Of a stretch of 64,000 nt of DNA, positions 19,308 through 31,239 are shown piece by piece. The DNA is from Clarkia xantiana subsp. parviflora (lineage: Eukaryota; Streptophyta; Magnoliopsida; Myrtales; Onagraceae), in NCBI GenBank assembly GCA_036873135.1, contig JAPTYO010000015.1:12131683-12195682 (forward strand), read 5' to 3'. The notes beneath the pieces are model-generated. The model saw only the letters and a list, made by a program, of their open reading frames with translations, made no database searches and was not told the DNA's origin. The first letter of the stretch is position 1. The number at the start of each line of letters is the position of its first letter. A program made the position numbers and the translations under genes.

Positions 19308-19985
19308 CTAACAACATGTAAGTTCAGGTTATGCTATCGACGCGCGATTCATACTGCACATGCCATGTTCGACCACGGGGTCAGGCTCGGTTGTGCTAGG
19401 TAGAATCCACGAGATTCGGATGGGCGCAAAATTCTACACCTTGAGCGTGTGACTGATCCCGGATGCCTTATGAAGATGCATCTGAAGTATCCTTACAGAC
19501 TCAGAACTCATATTTAAGGTCAAGCTCAATGTTCGCTTCCCGGCGTACGAACGCTGTGCTGAACAAAAAAGCCCAGTGACCACGTCTTTGGTAACCAGTT
19601 GAGGTTGACTAAAGATATGAGCGATGGGGATGGTCAAGTACACCTGTAATTCTCTGACACTTGTATTAACTAGATGGCCAACAGCCTGATATTAGTTGAA
19701 GGTTGTGAATAATTGTACGGATGCCTTTGAGAAGTGTTCCTATGTGGAATATAGGCAATTGGAGAATGACAATTGACCAAGGATACAGGGCGGCACAGTA
19801 TTCTTACTGGTTGATTAAAGATGATGAATCAACGTTCCGCGGGCGCTACAACACTCCTAACAGCTAAGGTCACACGGCAAACCTCGTATGAATTGTTCCA
19901 AAGCAGGAGTGGATCGATGAACAAATGTTGATGTGATGGTCGACAACATATTAACAGGCAAACTCCCATTACGACTAGTAGGAGC
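19308..19985 (+). other. internal 3' remnant of a plus-strand copia-type element
   Basis: This non-coding segment directly precedes the plus-strand LTR at 19986 and ends in a purine-rich stretch (AGTAGGAG), as a polypurine tract would. I find no recognisable protein. It is probably the 3' untranslated part of an element whose left side was lost. Confidence 0.55.
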
Positions 19986-20574
19986 TGTTGGCATTTGGAT
20001 ATTGGGCCGCGTAATTAGGAGCCCATTAATATGAGTCTGTTACCTAAGTCAATTGGGTAATGTCACATTAGAGATTTTGTGCTAGGCCAAAAATCCTAAT
20101 GGACATGAGAGGCCCAAATTTGGGCCTCCCTTTCTCTATGTGGCCGGCCGAAACTTACAAGAGTGGTGAGGTGGGTTTTTCCCACCTCCTCTTATAAATA
20201 GGGAGTGTCAGGGTTCAATTTAAGGTGAATCACTTTTTTCCTTTGTGGTAAGACAAAACGAAAACCCTACTCCCTAAGTGTTTCGGCCGAACCACTCTAA
20301 TACCCAAGGAGGTGCCAAATTGCTCCAAGCAATTACTCCGGAGATCCATCCCTAATAAATAATAGACAAGAGGCTTTGTTGTTGAGACCAATCAGCGTAG
20401 CTATTCCTTAACCAAAATCTTTACGGGAACCGTCAGGCGGATCGAGAACTCCCCTAGAAGATCTTGGGTCTACGGAAAGCATTGTAGGTATGTGTCATTT
20501 ATTCCACTGCGTAATTCGTTTACATAGATTGTACCTTAATTGTTTGTGTAGTATTTATCCCATATAATCCTTCA
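19986..20574 (+). repeat. LTR related to 18708-19307, opposite orientation
   Basis: It begins TGTTGGCATTTGGATATTGGGCC and shares ordered blocks with the minus-strand LTR: AGCCCATTAATAT, GTTACCTAA, GGCCGGCCGAAA, ACTCCGGAGATCC and AGAGGCTTTG. A TATA box (CTTATAAATAGGG) lies near 20190. No primer site follows, so it is a 3' LTR. The right boundary near 20574 is approximate. Confidence 0.75.
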
Positions 20575-23199
20575 AAATGTAAATATCATTTTTTAAATAG
20601 TCTGAACTAAACAAATCTTATGGAGGTAAAAACTCAGATGGGCAAAGTGTTTTTGTGGCTATGGAATGGGCCTAGTATTCCCTGCAATGTCGACAATATG
20701 AAGTTGGTAACATCATTAAATCACTAAATTGCCTATCTAAACCCTAATCACATACCTCCAGTCCTCCGCATACATTTTGACCACGAATCTAGCTGCACGT
20801 CCTCTCACCCACTTCGAGACGCAGCCACATACAACTGCAACCGCAGACTCACACTCGCAGCCGCCTCCAGCCGTAAGATATAATATATTATGATCGCATC
20901 GTCGACCCTTTTCTAGCAGATCTAGCTCCGTGAAATTGATCTCTACACCGGAGTTAGAGACCGGCCTCTGGCCCGTCTTCTTCTTCATCTTAGTCTGGGT
21001 TCGAAGCTATCCCCCTATAATTTCCTAGCGGTTTCATAGTCTCCGGCGGAGGTGGCATGCAGGTGGTGTAGGTAGCGGAGGATGTTGAATCTCCTGTCGG
21101 CATAGTTTTCCATTAAGCTAACCTCGCCCTGACGTACTGGAATAAAGTCGAAATCATGGTTCGGAACTGTCAATTCTGGACTCGAATCATGAAGATCAGG
21201 GTTCAGATCCGAGATCCTTTTTTCGGTCCAATACAGAGGAATCCGGATGAAAGAGCGGTGTAGTGTCTTGAGAGATGTCAATCGTCGCTGGTCCTGACTG
21301 GTAGGTGTCGATCATCGTAAAAGTTCAGAGTTTCAACCATGAAGTCCAAATCGTAGTTGCGACAAATATCTGGTGAGTGAATAGCCTAAGCGTTTAGAGT
21401 TACTGATTGGATTCTTATCTTCTATGTATATATATAGAGAGAAAGCATAATCGACTAATCGTACACAAATTAAAATAGTCATACAAAATTTTAGAGAATT
21501 GGTGACAATATATATAACTAAAATACCCTAAACCTTATATATCTTCACCACTCACCAATGAATTTTAATTGTTTATTGAACACATGTTTGAATTTCGAGA
21601 CCTGCAACTTTGAGTATGTCATTATCTTCTTCTTTGATTTCCTGCAGAAAATTCAAATACAATTGTGGACATTTTTTTTAAATGACGACTTAAATCAAAT
21701 CAAAGCTAAATGAATTTCATTTAGATGTTCAAACTACTATACCGATTTAGTGACTCTTATTTGTTGCATGAGATGAATTTTGGATTCAAGGTTCAATATG
21801 AATGAATATGCCATTTTTTGGAGGAGGAACTCGGAGAGGAAGATGCTTTCTCATGGGATCGATTTGGTGTTATAGTTGTGGGTAATGAAGCAGTGCCTAT
21901 TTATTTATATATGAGTCTCTACATTATCTCTCTATTCTTGTGTTTTATTAATTTAATTGCAATAAATTGAAGATTGTGTTGTGAATTGAACCATTACATA
22001 TGCATAGGAACTCAAAATGACTCTTCATTTGCAGTTGCTGTTAACTTTCTTTAACATTATCACATTTGCTTGTCACTTTTGTTGCTTAATTGAATTGTGT
22101 CTTACTTTGACGTAATGCTTTTTAGTTGTCAAGTCTGACCAGCAAATTATTAATGGGTTAAATACTGAAATTATTAATTTATTTCTTATATTATTATGTT
22201 ATGCTATAACAATATATATAACAAACAATTTGAGTACAAGGCTGGCTTATAGCCGTGTTTTGGGTGTACCAACCAATTCAAGTATACTCTTTGCGCCAAA
22301 AGAAGGAATTTGTTATTCCACTTACGTACTATGGTTATAATATTATGCCCATATGCCACCAAAAATATATGTTTCATTATAATGTTAATCTATGATAAAA
22401 GCGTTGAGCAAAATGTGAGTTAGTAACCATTTAAACAAAAAAAATCTTATTTAAACAAAAAAAAAATTATAAAAATTTTCAATATTTCCGTTCAAATAGT
22501 TTCATTCTCTTTATTCAACAATTTGATTTCTTGCAGTGCTATTGAATGTATCGTTTTATTCAATATAATTGTATATCTTTAAGTATAATAATTGTGTTTT
22601 CTTAAAATTATACTCTCTATCATTTCATAATTCCGAAAGAATGAATGCAAAATTTCGTGATATATAAAATATAAAGATACATCTAAACTAACAATTAGTA
22701 GTACAAATTGGCAGTTAAAAATCACTTATGATTAGGTGAGGTGGAGGCCATGAAAGCAACACCAACGGTGAAGTTGTAATATGCGTGATGCAGCAGCCCT
22801 ATTGTAAACTGACTAATCTATATTAATGGAAAATTGATTATCTTATACATATTGTTTTGATTCATAAATTATATATACTTTTATTTTAAAGGGGCATTGA
22901 CTTTGTAAATTAAGACTAAACTCAAGTCTTCATCAACCTAATGACTACCCATTAGTGTTTTTAACGATGATTTTACCGTCGGTAAAGTATATTGTTTATC
23001 ATATATAATAGAGTAGAAAAATTCAACCTAGTGGAATATGGAAGATATAAATTTTTTCAGTCCAGTTAAAAGAATTATTTAGCACATTCCCTGTCTTAAA
23101 TTATATACACCAGGTAAGAAAAAAAAGATTTTACTGCAAACAACTCATATTCTTTTTGAATAAATATGATTTCTGCGTAAATGATCATCAAGTGAAAGA
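20575..23199. other. AT-rich intergenic stretch with one uncertain ORF cluster
   Basis: Most of this is AT-rich with no coding signal. The exception is 20737-21281 on the minus strand, which is more GC-balanced and holds two frames, an 88-codon one at 21281-21015 and an 83-codon one at 20988-20737. A TATATATATAG-type TATA sequence lies about 150 bp upstream, near 21427-21437. Neither translation matches a family I know. It may be a decayed host gene or a promoter-bearing repeat. Confidence 0.45.
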
Positions 23200-23567
23200 T
23201 GATGGAAGACGTGTATTGTGGTTCGCCATAGGAAAGTGTTCTCGTACCTTGTTCTGTAATCGCGCTCGTTCTTCGCTTCTTTCTTCGAAAATCTGCACAA
23301 AGGATTGCGCCGGAAAAGGGGTGTGTTTCCGGCGAACCTTCTATGATACTTAAATAAGTGCTCGGTTTTGGAGAGATAAAATCTAGAGAGAAGTCAGAGC
23401 TTCAACTTCCAATCCCTTCAAATGAAGACTCTAACGTCCTATTTATAGGGATTTGGGGTTTTGTCACGAGGGGCCCACAAAGATGTCGTGGGGTCCGCGG
23501 AATATTCCATATAAGATAGTAAAAATGAGGATGTCCGTAAGTCGGGTACACGTACGTCAAAGGTGCG
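23200..23567 (-). repeat. left part of a Tat-like solo LTR split by insertion
   Basis: This minus-strand LTR continues at 34594-34829 on the other side of the 11-kb Tat element. Without the insert it is about 604 bp. Candidate flanking duplications are AAAGA (23195-23199) and GAAGA (34830-34834), with one mismatch, which would fit a solo LTR. It contains a perfect 9-bp hairpin (23308-23316 with 23326-23334). Confidence 0.72.
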
Positions 23568-24264
23568 TGTTGGATCACGGTGGAACTCCGGTACGGACTT
23601 TGACGGCAATCCTAGCTCCTTAGCTCCACGCAATCCTGCAAGAGGGGATAGACCGGGCGGTGACCCAGAATCCCTCTCCGATGCTTAAATGAGTATCTCG
23701 TATGACTGGCAAGCAGTAATCACAAAGGGTATTGAATTCAACGTAAGTTTTCTGAGGTGATCTCCTGCCCTTTTATAGGCAAAGAGATGCCTCAGGTACC
23801 TGGCGAACCGTTGGGGGTGGTTAGCCCGTATCCCGCGTATCTCGGATGTGATCTCGCGTATCTCAGCCATGCCCCGCGTATCTCGGCCACGCTCCGTGTA
23901 TCTTAACCACGTTCCGCGTATCTCGGCCACGCCCCGCATATCTTGGCCTTATCCTCTGATAATCGAGTCCCGACTCCCGTCGGGGACTCTAGAGTTATCT
24001 CGTTGTGTCACCGCTCGGGGCCCCTCTTCATCGTGACAGGGCCAATCATTCTCAGGGATTCATCATCGGGGCCTACTTAAAGGCTTCTCATCGGGAGCTT
24101 CCAGCTCCACTGTCGGGACCGACTCTGTCGGGACCTTGCCTTGTCGGGACTCCCTTCGTCGGGACCTTTCTCCTAGGTCATCTTGACCTTCATTTTGGGC
24201 CTGGTGGGCCTGTTTACCGTTTCCTCCCCGTTAAAGGGCCTGACGGCTGTGATCGAACCCATCA
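23568..24264 (-). repeat. 3' LTR of the Tat element
   Basis: 697 bp, CA at the 23568 side and TG at 24264 on the minus strand. It has a TATA box near 23773-23780. A short degenerate internal array of CGCGTATCTCGGCCACG-type units lies at about 23830-23945. Confidence 0.95.
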
Positions 24265-24277
24265 TTTGCCCCCAAGA
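24265..24277 (-). other. polypurine tract of the Tat element
   Basis: On the minus strand TCTTGGGGGCAAA lies directly before the 3' LTR. Similar G-rich tracts precede the LTRs that end at 43186 and 51598. Confidence 0.85.
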
Positions 24278-24647
24278 CATGAGGGACTTTTAGTTCGTCG
24301 TGTCTTCCAACTCCCGATCTTCCGATGCTGGGGTCGGGGATCTTTCCCTTGGTTTAATTACTCAATTATCAGTCTTCTCCTTCACGTTTCCTCAATGTTT
24401 TGTAGATAACTGTTAAATCCTAGGGGTCTCCTCGGTTCCCCAGTGCATTAAATGCAGTAGATAATGGAGTGACGTTTTCAGCCCACGTGCCTGATTTTCC
24501 GCGTCTGTCCTTTTCTGAAAAGTGCTTTTCAGGCCGTTTCATCATTACGTCCGTTGTCCTTCTGCACGTTTCATCTCAACGGTCCAGATTAAGACTCTTC
24601 GACTTCGACGACTCGGATCGAAGTGTCCTTTCAATCGTCTTCTTCGA

Positions 24648-24655
24648 CTATAAAA
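24648..24655 (+). promoter_or_regulatory. TATA box of the antisense gene
   Basis: CTATAAAA lies about 190 bp before the aORF start codon, inside the retrotransposon and on the strand opposite to gag-pol. A 12-bp-type repeat (CTCTGCGATTCC and variants) at about 24708-24752 would fall in the 5' UTR. Confidence 0.6.
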
Positions 24656-24839
24656 CCCTAGCCATGGTCATAATTTAACTTTTACCGTTTTCGAATTCTC
24701 AAGAGCTCTCTGCGATTCCTCTGCGATTTCTCTGCGACTCCTCTGCGATTCCAAGCTCTGTGATTTCGAAGGTCTTTGGAGTTTCTCCAATCATCTTTCC
24801 GGCGACGTTTCGTTCATCTCCTTCAACCTCTACTTCATC

Positions 24840-27552
24840 ATGTCTGGTAAGGGATTCCCCTTTGTTGCTTGTTCGTCTTTTCCTTTTTTATAGCTTTCCA
24901 AGGGTCCCACTGTATTTTTCTTGCCATGGTTGCTTTTCAGACAGCGATTCCAGCTCTGAGGGGAGAAAACCCTTTAATTTTGATTATGCTCCAAATGAGA
25001 TCTCCAATACTGCTTATGATGCAGCCCTCCGAGAGGGTTGTATCACCATCACCTGGGAACCTCGTTTCCCGTATCCTTGGCCTCGCCCCTCGAGTAACCC
25101 TGAGGTTACTCGTCCCCAGAAAGGGGAGGTATTTGTCTCTACGGGACAAGTATCAGCGGGGATCAGATTCCCCTTTTGCGGTAATCTGGTCGAGATGTGC
25201 CAGCATTACAAGACACATCCCACCACCTTTTCTCCCCATGCCATCCGTCTCTGCAACGCCTTTCAAGTCCTCTGCTTCCGACAGAAGTGGGTCTACAGCC
25301 TCCAGCTCTTCAGAACCTTTTATGGGATGAAGTGCAATGAGGCGGGGGTTTGCGCCTTCTACCCTCGGATGCCTAAGTGGAGTAAGCAGCAGCTTGCCCG
25401 ATGTGGTTGGACCAATGAAACCTGGAAGGTGGTCAAGGGTCGGGGACTCTTGGTTGATACAGGGTCCGACAACAGTAGCTGGAAGAAGAGCTACTTCTTT
25501 ATCCGACACTCTTCGATTCCCCGGCCTCGGTGGGAGGTGGCAGCAGACCCTCCGCCTGCTTTCCATACTTACGCCGACGAGGATTTCGAAACTCTTCAAC
25601 TTATACAGCTTTATCGATGGGGGGAGTCTTATACTCCCCTCAACGCCAACTCACTTGTGGAGCGGGACCTGGTGCACGCCGGGATCCGACTCCTCGATAT
25701 TGTCTCTGGGGGGCAGCTCTTCGACGGCCCTTCTAATATGGTCCCTTGGGTAAACTTCTAACTCTTCTTTGTTTACTATTTGCAGCCAAGAAGGTATCTG
25801 TGCTGACTGATCTATTCCTTAAGAAGGGGGAGACTGATGCTGTTCGCCCCTCGCGGAAGAGGAAGTCCGCCAAGAAGGCTGCTGCTCGGTCGGGGTCTCC
25901 TTCAGCGGAGCAACCTAAGCGGAAGCGGGTCGATCTGGACCAGCTTTTTGATGTCCAGAATGCTGAAGAAGGTAAAAAGCTCCGACTTGCTATAAAATCA
26001 TACAGGAGGAGGGTCCCGAAGGATTTGATACCTTCAACCAAAGAAGCCCGTATTGCCGACGTCAAATGAATCCTTCGAGGCAAAACTCCTCGTGTCTTGA
26101 AGGCGGGCTATTATCATTTTCGCGGGAAGGATCAATACGTCTCCCGACGTATCATTTGGTGTAAGAATCCCGATGAACTTCCTGACTACATTTCTGAAGC
26201 TTCTCATCCTCCAGGTGCAGGTCGCTCGGGAGCTCCATCAGGTGCCGCAGCTTCCGCGGACACACCGTCTTCAGCGGGGGTGCCTTCCTCAGCTGGAGAG
26301 AAGGCACCGACTGGCGAACAATTTCGTCAGGTGGAAACCTTGGACTCCTCCGAGGAAACTGACGAGGGTGGCTCCCTTCGTCAGCGTCGGAAGACGGGGC
26401 AATCCCCCTTGAAACCAACCCCTCAGGGGCCGCCTCCTTCATCTTCACCGCAGCAGCGGCAGCCCTCGCCCATCCATGACTTCACTCCTTCCCCTCTTCA
26501 GGCCGGGACGGAGACAGGCCCTTCCACTCATCGTCCTCTTTCTCCTCTTGCTCTCGATGGGAACTTCTACAGGCCCTTCGATTCTTCACAAGAGAATGCC
26601 CCCTGGACTCCTATCCAGACGCTTCAAGGAGTCCCGCTCACACAAGGGGAGCAGGACCGGGAGCTGGCCCTGCATCTGCTGGCAGGCTCGATCCTGCCCA
26701 CTATGCGGTATCCGATTTGCCTCAATCGGACGCACATGCAGCGGGATGTCAGGGATATGGCCATGCGCCGCATAGAGGTAAGACTTCGCTTCTTTCTTTT
26801 TGATGATAAATCGGGTCGTTTGTCCATTAACACTTTTCCTTCTTATTACAGGAGCTCGGGGACTTCAACCGTCTCATCGGGTATGTCATTGCCTATGATG
26901 AGTCCCGGGAGCGGGACCGAGGGATCCGCGAGCAGCTTCAGGAGGATCTCAAGGCCTCCCAGTCTTCGCGGGGAAAGCTTGTCAAGGAACAGGCTGTCCT
27001 CAATCAGAAGGTTCGGGACCTCCAGCAGCAGATCGGGGACTTCGAGGGGCTCTTGAGGCAAGAGCGGCAGGAGCGGGAGGCAGCTGTGGACAAGCTGACC
27101 CAGGAGAAGAAGGCTGCCGAGGATAAACTGGTCCTCGAGAAGAAGGCTCTGGAGGAGCAAGTCGCGGGGTTTCCTGCGCAGCTGGCCGAGGCGGAGGTAA
27201 AGGGTTGGGAGGACTATCGGAGGTCCGAGGACTTCCAAGCCGATGCCATGAAGTTCTTTGGCGCGGAGGTGGAGAACACTCTCTTCAATGCGGTTGAGGA
27301 GCTCCACCTGGAGTACGGGGACGCCATCAATTTCGACAAGTCTCCTTCCCTCGCTCCCTTTGCGAAGAAGTATTTTGCTCTTTCCGAGAGAGTGATGGGG
27401 GGAGTACCCCCGTAATTGTCGAAGACGCTTCTGAACTTCCAAGTGCGGACGCCCCGATAGCCAATCCTCCCGAAGCCAACCCTGTGGATCCTTCTGCTAC
27501 CGACTCCGCGGACCCAGCTGCTGCCGACGCTGCCGACAAGGACCAAGCTTGA
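24840..27552 (+). CDS. antisense ORF (aORF) of the Tat element, intron-containing, damaged
   Basis: Reading opposite to gag-pol, this gene starts with a tiny exon (24840-24846, ATG TCT G) spliced over a 94-bp GT-AG intron (24847-24940) to give MSDSDSSSEGRKPFNFDY. The large exon to about 25749 encodes a domain resembling Pfam 'putative gypsy type transposon' (Transposase_28), with FVSTGQVSAGIRFPF, KTHPTTFSPHAIR and FYPRMPKWSK. After a doubtful 36-41-nt gap the frame resumes with a basic KRKSAKKAAARS stretch, is broken by TGA at 26067-26069, and continues through a Ser/Pro-rich region to 26777. A 74-bp intron (26778-26851) leads to a coiled-coil segment and a conserved tail (AEVENTLFNAVEELHLEYGD). 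A one-base shift near 27400 moves the end to the frame closing at 27552 (AADKDQA). The function of aORFs is unknown. Confidence 0.82.
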
Positions 27553-27743
27553 ATGTTTACTTTTAGAGTCCTTGTATCTTCTTCTCTTTTGTCGTCGTCG
27601 GGCCCTTGAGCCCTTATCAATATCAGACTTTTTTAGTTCCGATTCTTTCATTGCACTTCTCCGAGTGACTTTACTATACGTGCTTAGGTCGAAACCTCGA
27701 CACTAAAGACATTCTCGTACGTCCTTCCCGACGATTGAATAAC

Positions 27744-28250
27744 TTGCACCACTTAAGGTGACTTAGTTCCGTGCATCACTTAAGACGACTTAATTATTAC
27801 TTAGGATAAACCTAAAGATCGTGCACCACTCAAGGCGACTTAGTATCGTGCACCACTTAAGGCGACTTTGTGATACTTAGAATAAATCTAAGGATTGTGC
27901 ACCACTCAAGGCGGCTTAGTCCCATGCATCACTTAAGACGACTTTTCTCGTGCACCACTGAAGGCGACTTTTCTCGTGCACCACTGAAGGCGACTTTTCT
28001 CATGCACCACTGAAGGCGACTTTTCTCGTGCACCACTGAAGGCGACTTTGACACTTAGCATAAATCTAAGGACAACTCTTATTGGAAGCAACCTCTTTAT
28101 TTATTGATGGCACAAAATTGGCTTACATCGAATTAAACGATAAACAGCATACACCACTTAAAGCGATTTTTACATCGGGCACCACTTAAGGCGACTTTAT
28201 CGGGCACCACTTAAGGCGACTTTATCGGGCACCACTTAAGGCGACTTTAT
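27744..28250. repeat. tandem array between pol and aORF
   Basis: At least a dozen units of about 23-30 bp share the core CACCACTTAAGGCGACTT or CACCACTGAAGGCGACTT. Four near-perfect copies run at 27949-28045 and four at 28165-28250. It lies exactly between the 3' ends of two converging genes. Tat elements are known for variable arrays in this position that can seed satellites. Confidence 0.9.
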
Positions 28251-31239
28251 TCAAGCATGGTGTTTCTTCAAGTGTTCGCCACTAAAAGAATGCTTTAACG
28301 TTCTGCCATCGAGGTCTTCCAACTTGTACGCATTTGGAGCTGGCATCCCCACGACCTTATAAGGTCCCTCCCATTTTGGTGACATCTTGTTGATTCGATC
28401 CAAAAGGGTGAACTCATTGCGACGCCAAACCAGCTCCCCGACGAAGAACTGTCGGGACTTCACTCGCCGATTGTAGTACCTGGCCGTCGCCAAACGCATT
28501 CGAGCTTGGACTTCATCGGCTTCCCGCCTCTTCTCTTCGAGTAAGTCCAAGTCCAGACGTCTCATCTCATCATTCGTCAGGGGCTCGTAATATCTCATCC
28601 GATGGGATGCCACAGCTACCTCCACGGGGGCGACAGCCTCTGTGCCATAAACGAGGCCAAACGGAGTCTCCCCGGTTGATCGTTTGGGTGTCGTTCTAAC
28701 AGCCCAAAGCACGTTTTCCAGTTCGTTCAGCCATTTGCCCTTCAAAGCATAGACCTCTTCTTGAGGCCGTCCATCACGATTTTGTTGGCCGATTCTACCT
28801 GGCCATTAGTCTGAGCATGGCGCACAGAAGCTGTCCGATGCTCGATTTTCAACTCCTCCAGATACTCCCTTACCTGAGAGCCGTTAAACGGTGGACCATT
28901 GTCGCTGATTACCACCTTAGGAATCCCGTATCTGGACACGATGTGGGTCTGGAGGAACTTGACGATCTGGTTCCCCGTTGTTCTGGCCAACGCTTTTGCC
29001 TCTATCCATTTCGAAAAATAATCGATAGCTACAAGTAAATACTTACATTGACCTTGTGCTTGTGGAAGAGGTCCCACCAAGTCGATGCCCCACTGCGCGA
29101 AGGGCCACGCGCTCTTGATGGATGTCAGATTAGCGGCCGGAGCCACGATACTCGGGGCGTACCTCTGGCACGCGTCGCAGGATCGGACCATCGTCGTCGC
29201 TTCTTTGTTCATCGTGGGCCAATAATAGCCCAAATTCAGCACTTTCCTCATGATGGATCGGGCCCCTTCATGGCAAGCCGCGACCCCTTCGTGCACCTCC
29301 TTCAGAATCCGATTGGTGTCGGGTTCTGCCACACACTTCAAGTACGGAGTCGAGAACCAGCCCTTCTTGTATAGCTGATTGTCCAGCATTACATAATTGG
29401 CCGTGATTCGACGTATCCTGTCCGCTGCTACTTGATCATCGGGGACTGCCCCCGTAGTCAGGTATGCGACTATCGGGGTCATCCAAGTTGGCTCCTCCTC
29501 CGATCTTGCTTCAATGGCGCACACCTGTGTTGGGTCGATGTTTGATAAGATCACCTTTTCTAAGAAGTGTACCTTCCGACTTTCTTCCAAGGGTGCCCCC
29601 AAGGCAAATTTGCTCAAGGCGTCTGCTTCTACGTTTTCCTCCCTCGGGATTGCCTCAATGTCGAAGCTTTTAAAGCTCTCCTTCAAGGTTTGTACCTCTC
29701 GTAGATACTTCTTCATTATCGGACTCCTAGCTTCGTATCGCCCTAGGACCTGGTTTACGATTAAAGCTGCGTCACACTTCACTCTTAGGTGATCGACCCC
29801 CGTGCCTCTAGCAATTTTCAGGCCCGTGATGAGAGCCTCATACTCCGCTTCGTTGTTTGTGGCCTTGAATGTTAAAGCCAAGGCGTATCGGAGCGGTTCA
29901 CCTTCACCCGGTGGTATCAACAAAAAGCCCGCTCCTGATCCGTCTGAACTCGCGGAGCCATCCGTATACATCTCCCAAGTATTTTCCTTCTTTGGCTGTT
30001 CTGATTGCTCTGCCCTCTCTGGTTGTTCTTCGTTCGGGACCTCCATGGTTGCCCCCTCTACAGGGCCCGCTTCTTCCAGATCGGGGGCTGTAGATTCTGC
30101 TATAAAATCCGCCAACGCCTGGCCCTTAATTGCCGTTCTTGGAGCAAAGTGTATTCGAAACTCACTAAGCTCTACTGCCCATTTCACTAATCTTCCCGAC
30201 GCATCCGGTCGGTTCAAAAAATGCTTCAAAGGCTGGTTCGTCAGCACAGTAATCTCGTGTGCGTGGAAATAAGGCCTTAGCGTCCGAGCAGTAATAATCA
30301 ACGCAAAGAGGTACTTCTCAACGGCGGGATAGTTTAATTCAGACTTGGCAAATGCCTTGCTTACATAATAAACGGGGACTTGATTACCCTCGACAATCTT
30401 TACTAACACAGAGCTAATGGAAAATTCAGAAACAGCCAAGTAAAGGTAGAGTGGCTCGCCTGGAACCGGTTTCGCCAATGGCGGGAGGGTGCGAAGGTGC
30501 TGCTTGAGTGCTTGGAACGCCTCTTCACATTTGGCGGTCCATTCGAATTTTTTGTTGGCCCTCAAGACTTCAAAAAACGGCATTGATCGGTCGCTGGCTT
30601 TGGACAAGAAGCGATTCATTGCAGCTAGTCGGCCATTCAGCACTTGTACCTCCCGATGGTTTATTGGAGACTGCATCTCCTCGATTGCCCTCAGCTTCTC
30701 GGGATTCACCTCAATTCCTCTCTGGCTCACCATAAAGCCCAAAAACTTCCCTGAGTAGACTCCGAAGGCGCATTTCGTCGGGTTCAAGCGAACTTGATGG
30801 AGCCTCATCCGCTCGAATGCCATGGTTAGGTTGTGCACATGATCCTCGGCTTGTCGGGACTTCACCAGCATATCATCCACATAAGCTTCCATGGTTTCTC
30901 CCAGCATATCCCCAAACAGCTTGTTCACCATCCGTTGGTAGGTGGCCCCAGCATTGATCAATCCAAAAGGCATGACATCGTAGTGATAGATGTCACTGTC
31001 TGCGTAGAACGCTGTGTGGGGTGCGTCTTCCTTGGCCATCTTGATTTGGTTGTAGCCTGAGTACGCGTCCATGAAACTCAACAGTTCGTGTCCCGACGGG
31101 CATCCACCAACTGGTCGATTCTCGGGAGTGGATAGCAGTCCTTTGGGCAAGCTTTGTTCAAGTCGCGGAAGTCCACACACATTCGCCATTTCCCGTTAGT
31201 CTTCTTCACCAGCACTGGATTAGCAACCCAGGTTTGGAA
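28251..31239 (-). pseudogene. Tat pol: RT, RNase H, archaeal-type RNase H, integrase (frame-broken)
   Basis: The segment continues the gag-protease frame after a TGA at 31240-31242. RT motifs include KWRMCVDFRDLNKACPKDCYPLPRID, then a one-base deletion near 31098, then LLSFMDAYSGYNQIK and the catalytic AYVDDMLVK near 30875. RNase H follows (YYVSKAFAKSELNYPAVEK), then a second RNase H starting MYTDGSASSDGSGAGF near 29960, the marker of the Tat clade. Integrase shows the zinc-binding HEGA...CDACQRY segment, the core motifs WGIDLVGP, ISDNGPPF and NGQVESANK, and GPYKVVG near the C-terminus. A second one-base deletion near 28752 moves the last 164 codons (28745-28251) to another frame. The product cannot be made as one polyprotein. 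Confidence 0.93.

Noticed and set aside
24469..27651. Many minus-strand frames over the aORF (for example 26846-27442 and 27214-27651)
   Set aside because: They mirror the GC-rich coding exons of the aORF and show no motif; the plus-strand reading matches the paralogue and has splice sites.
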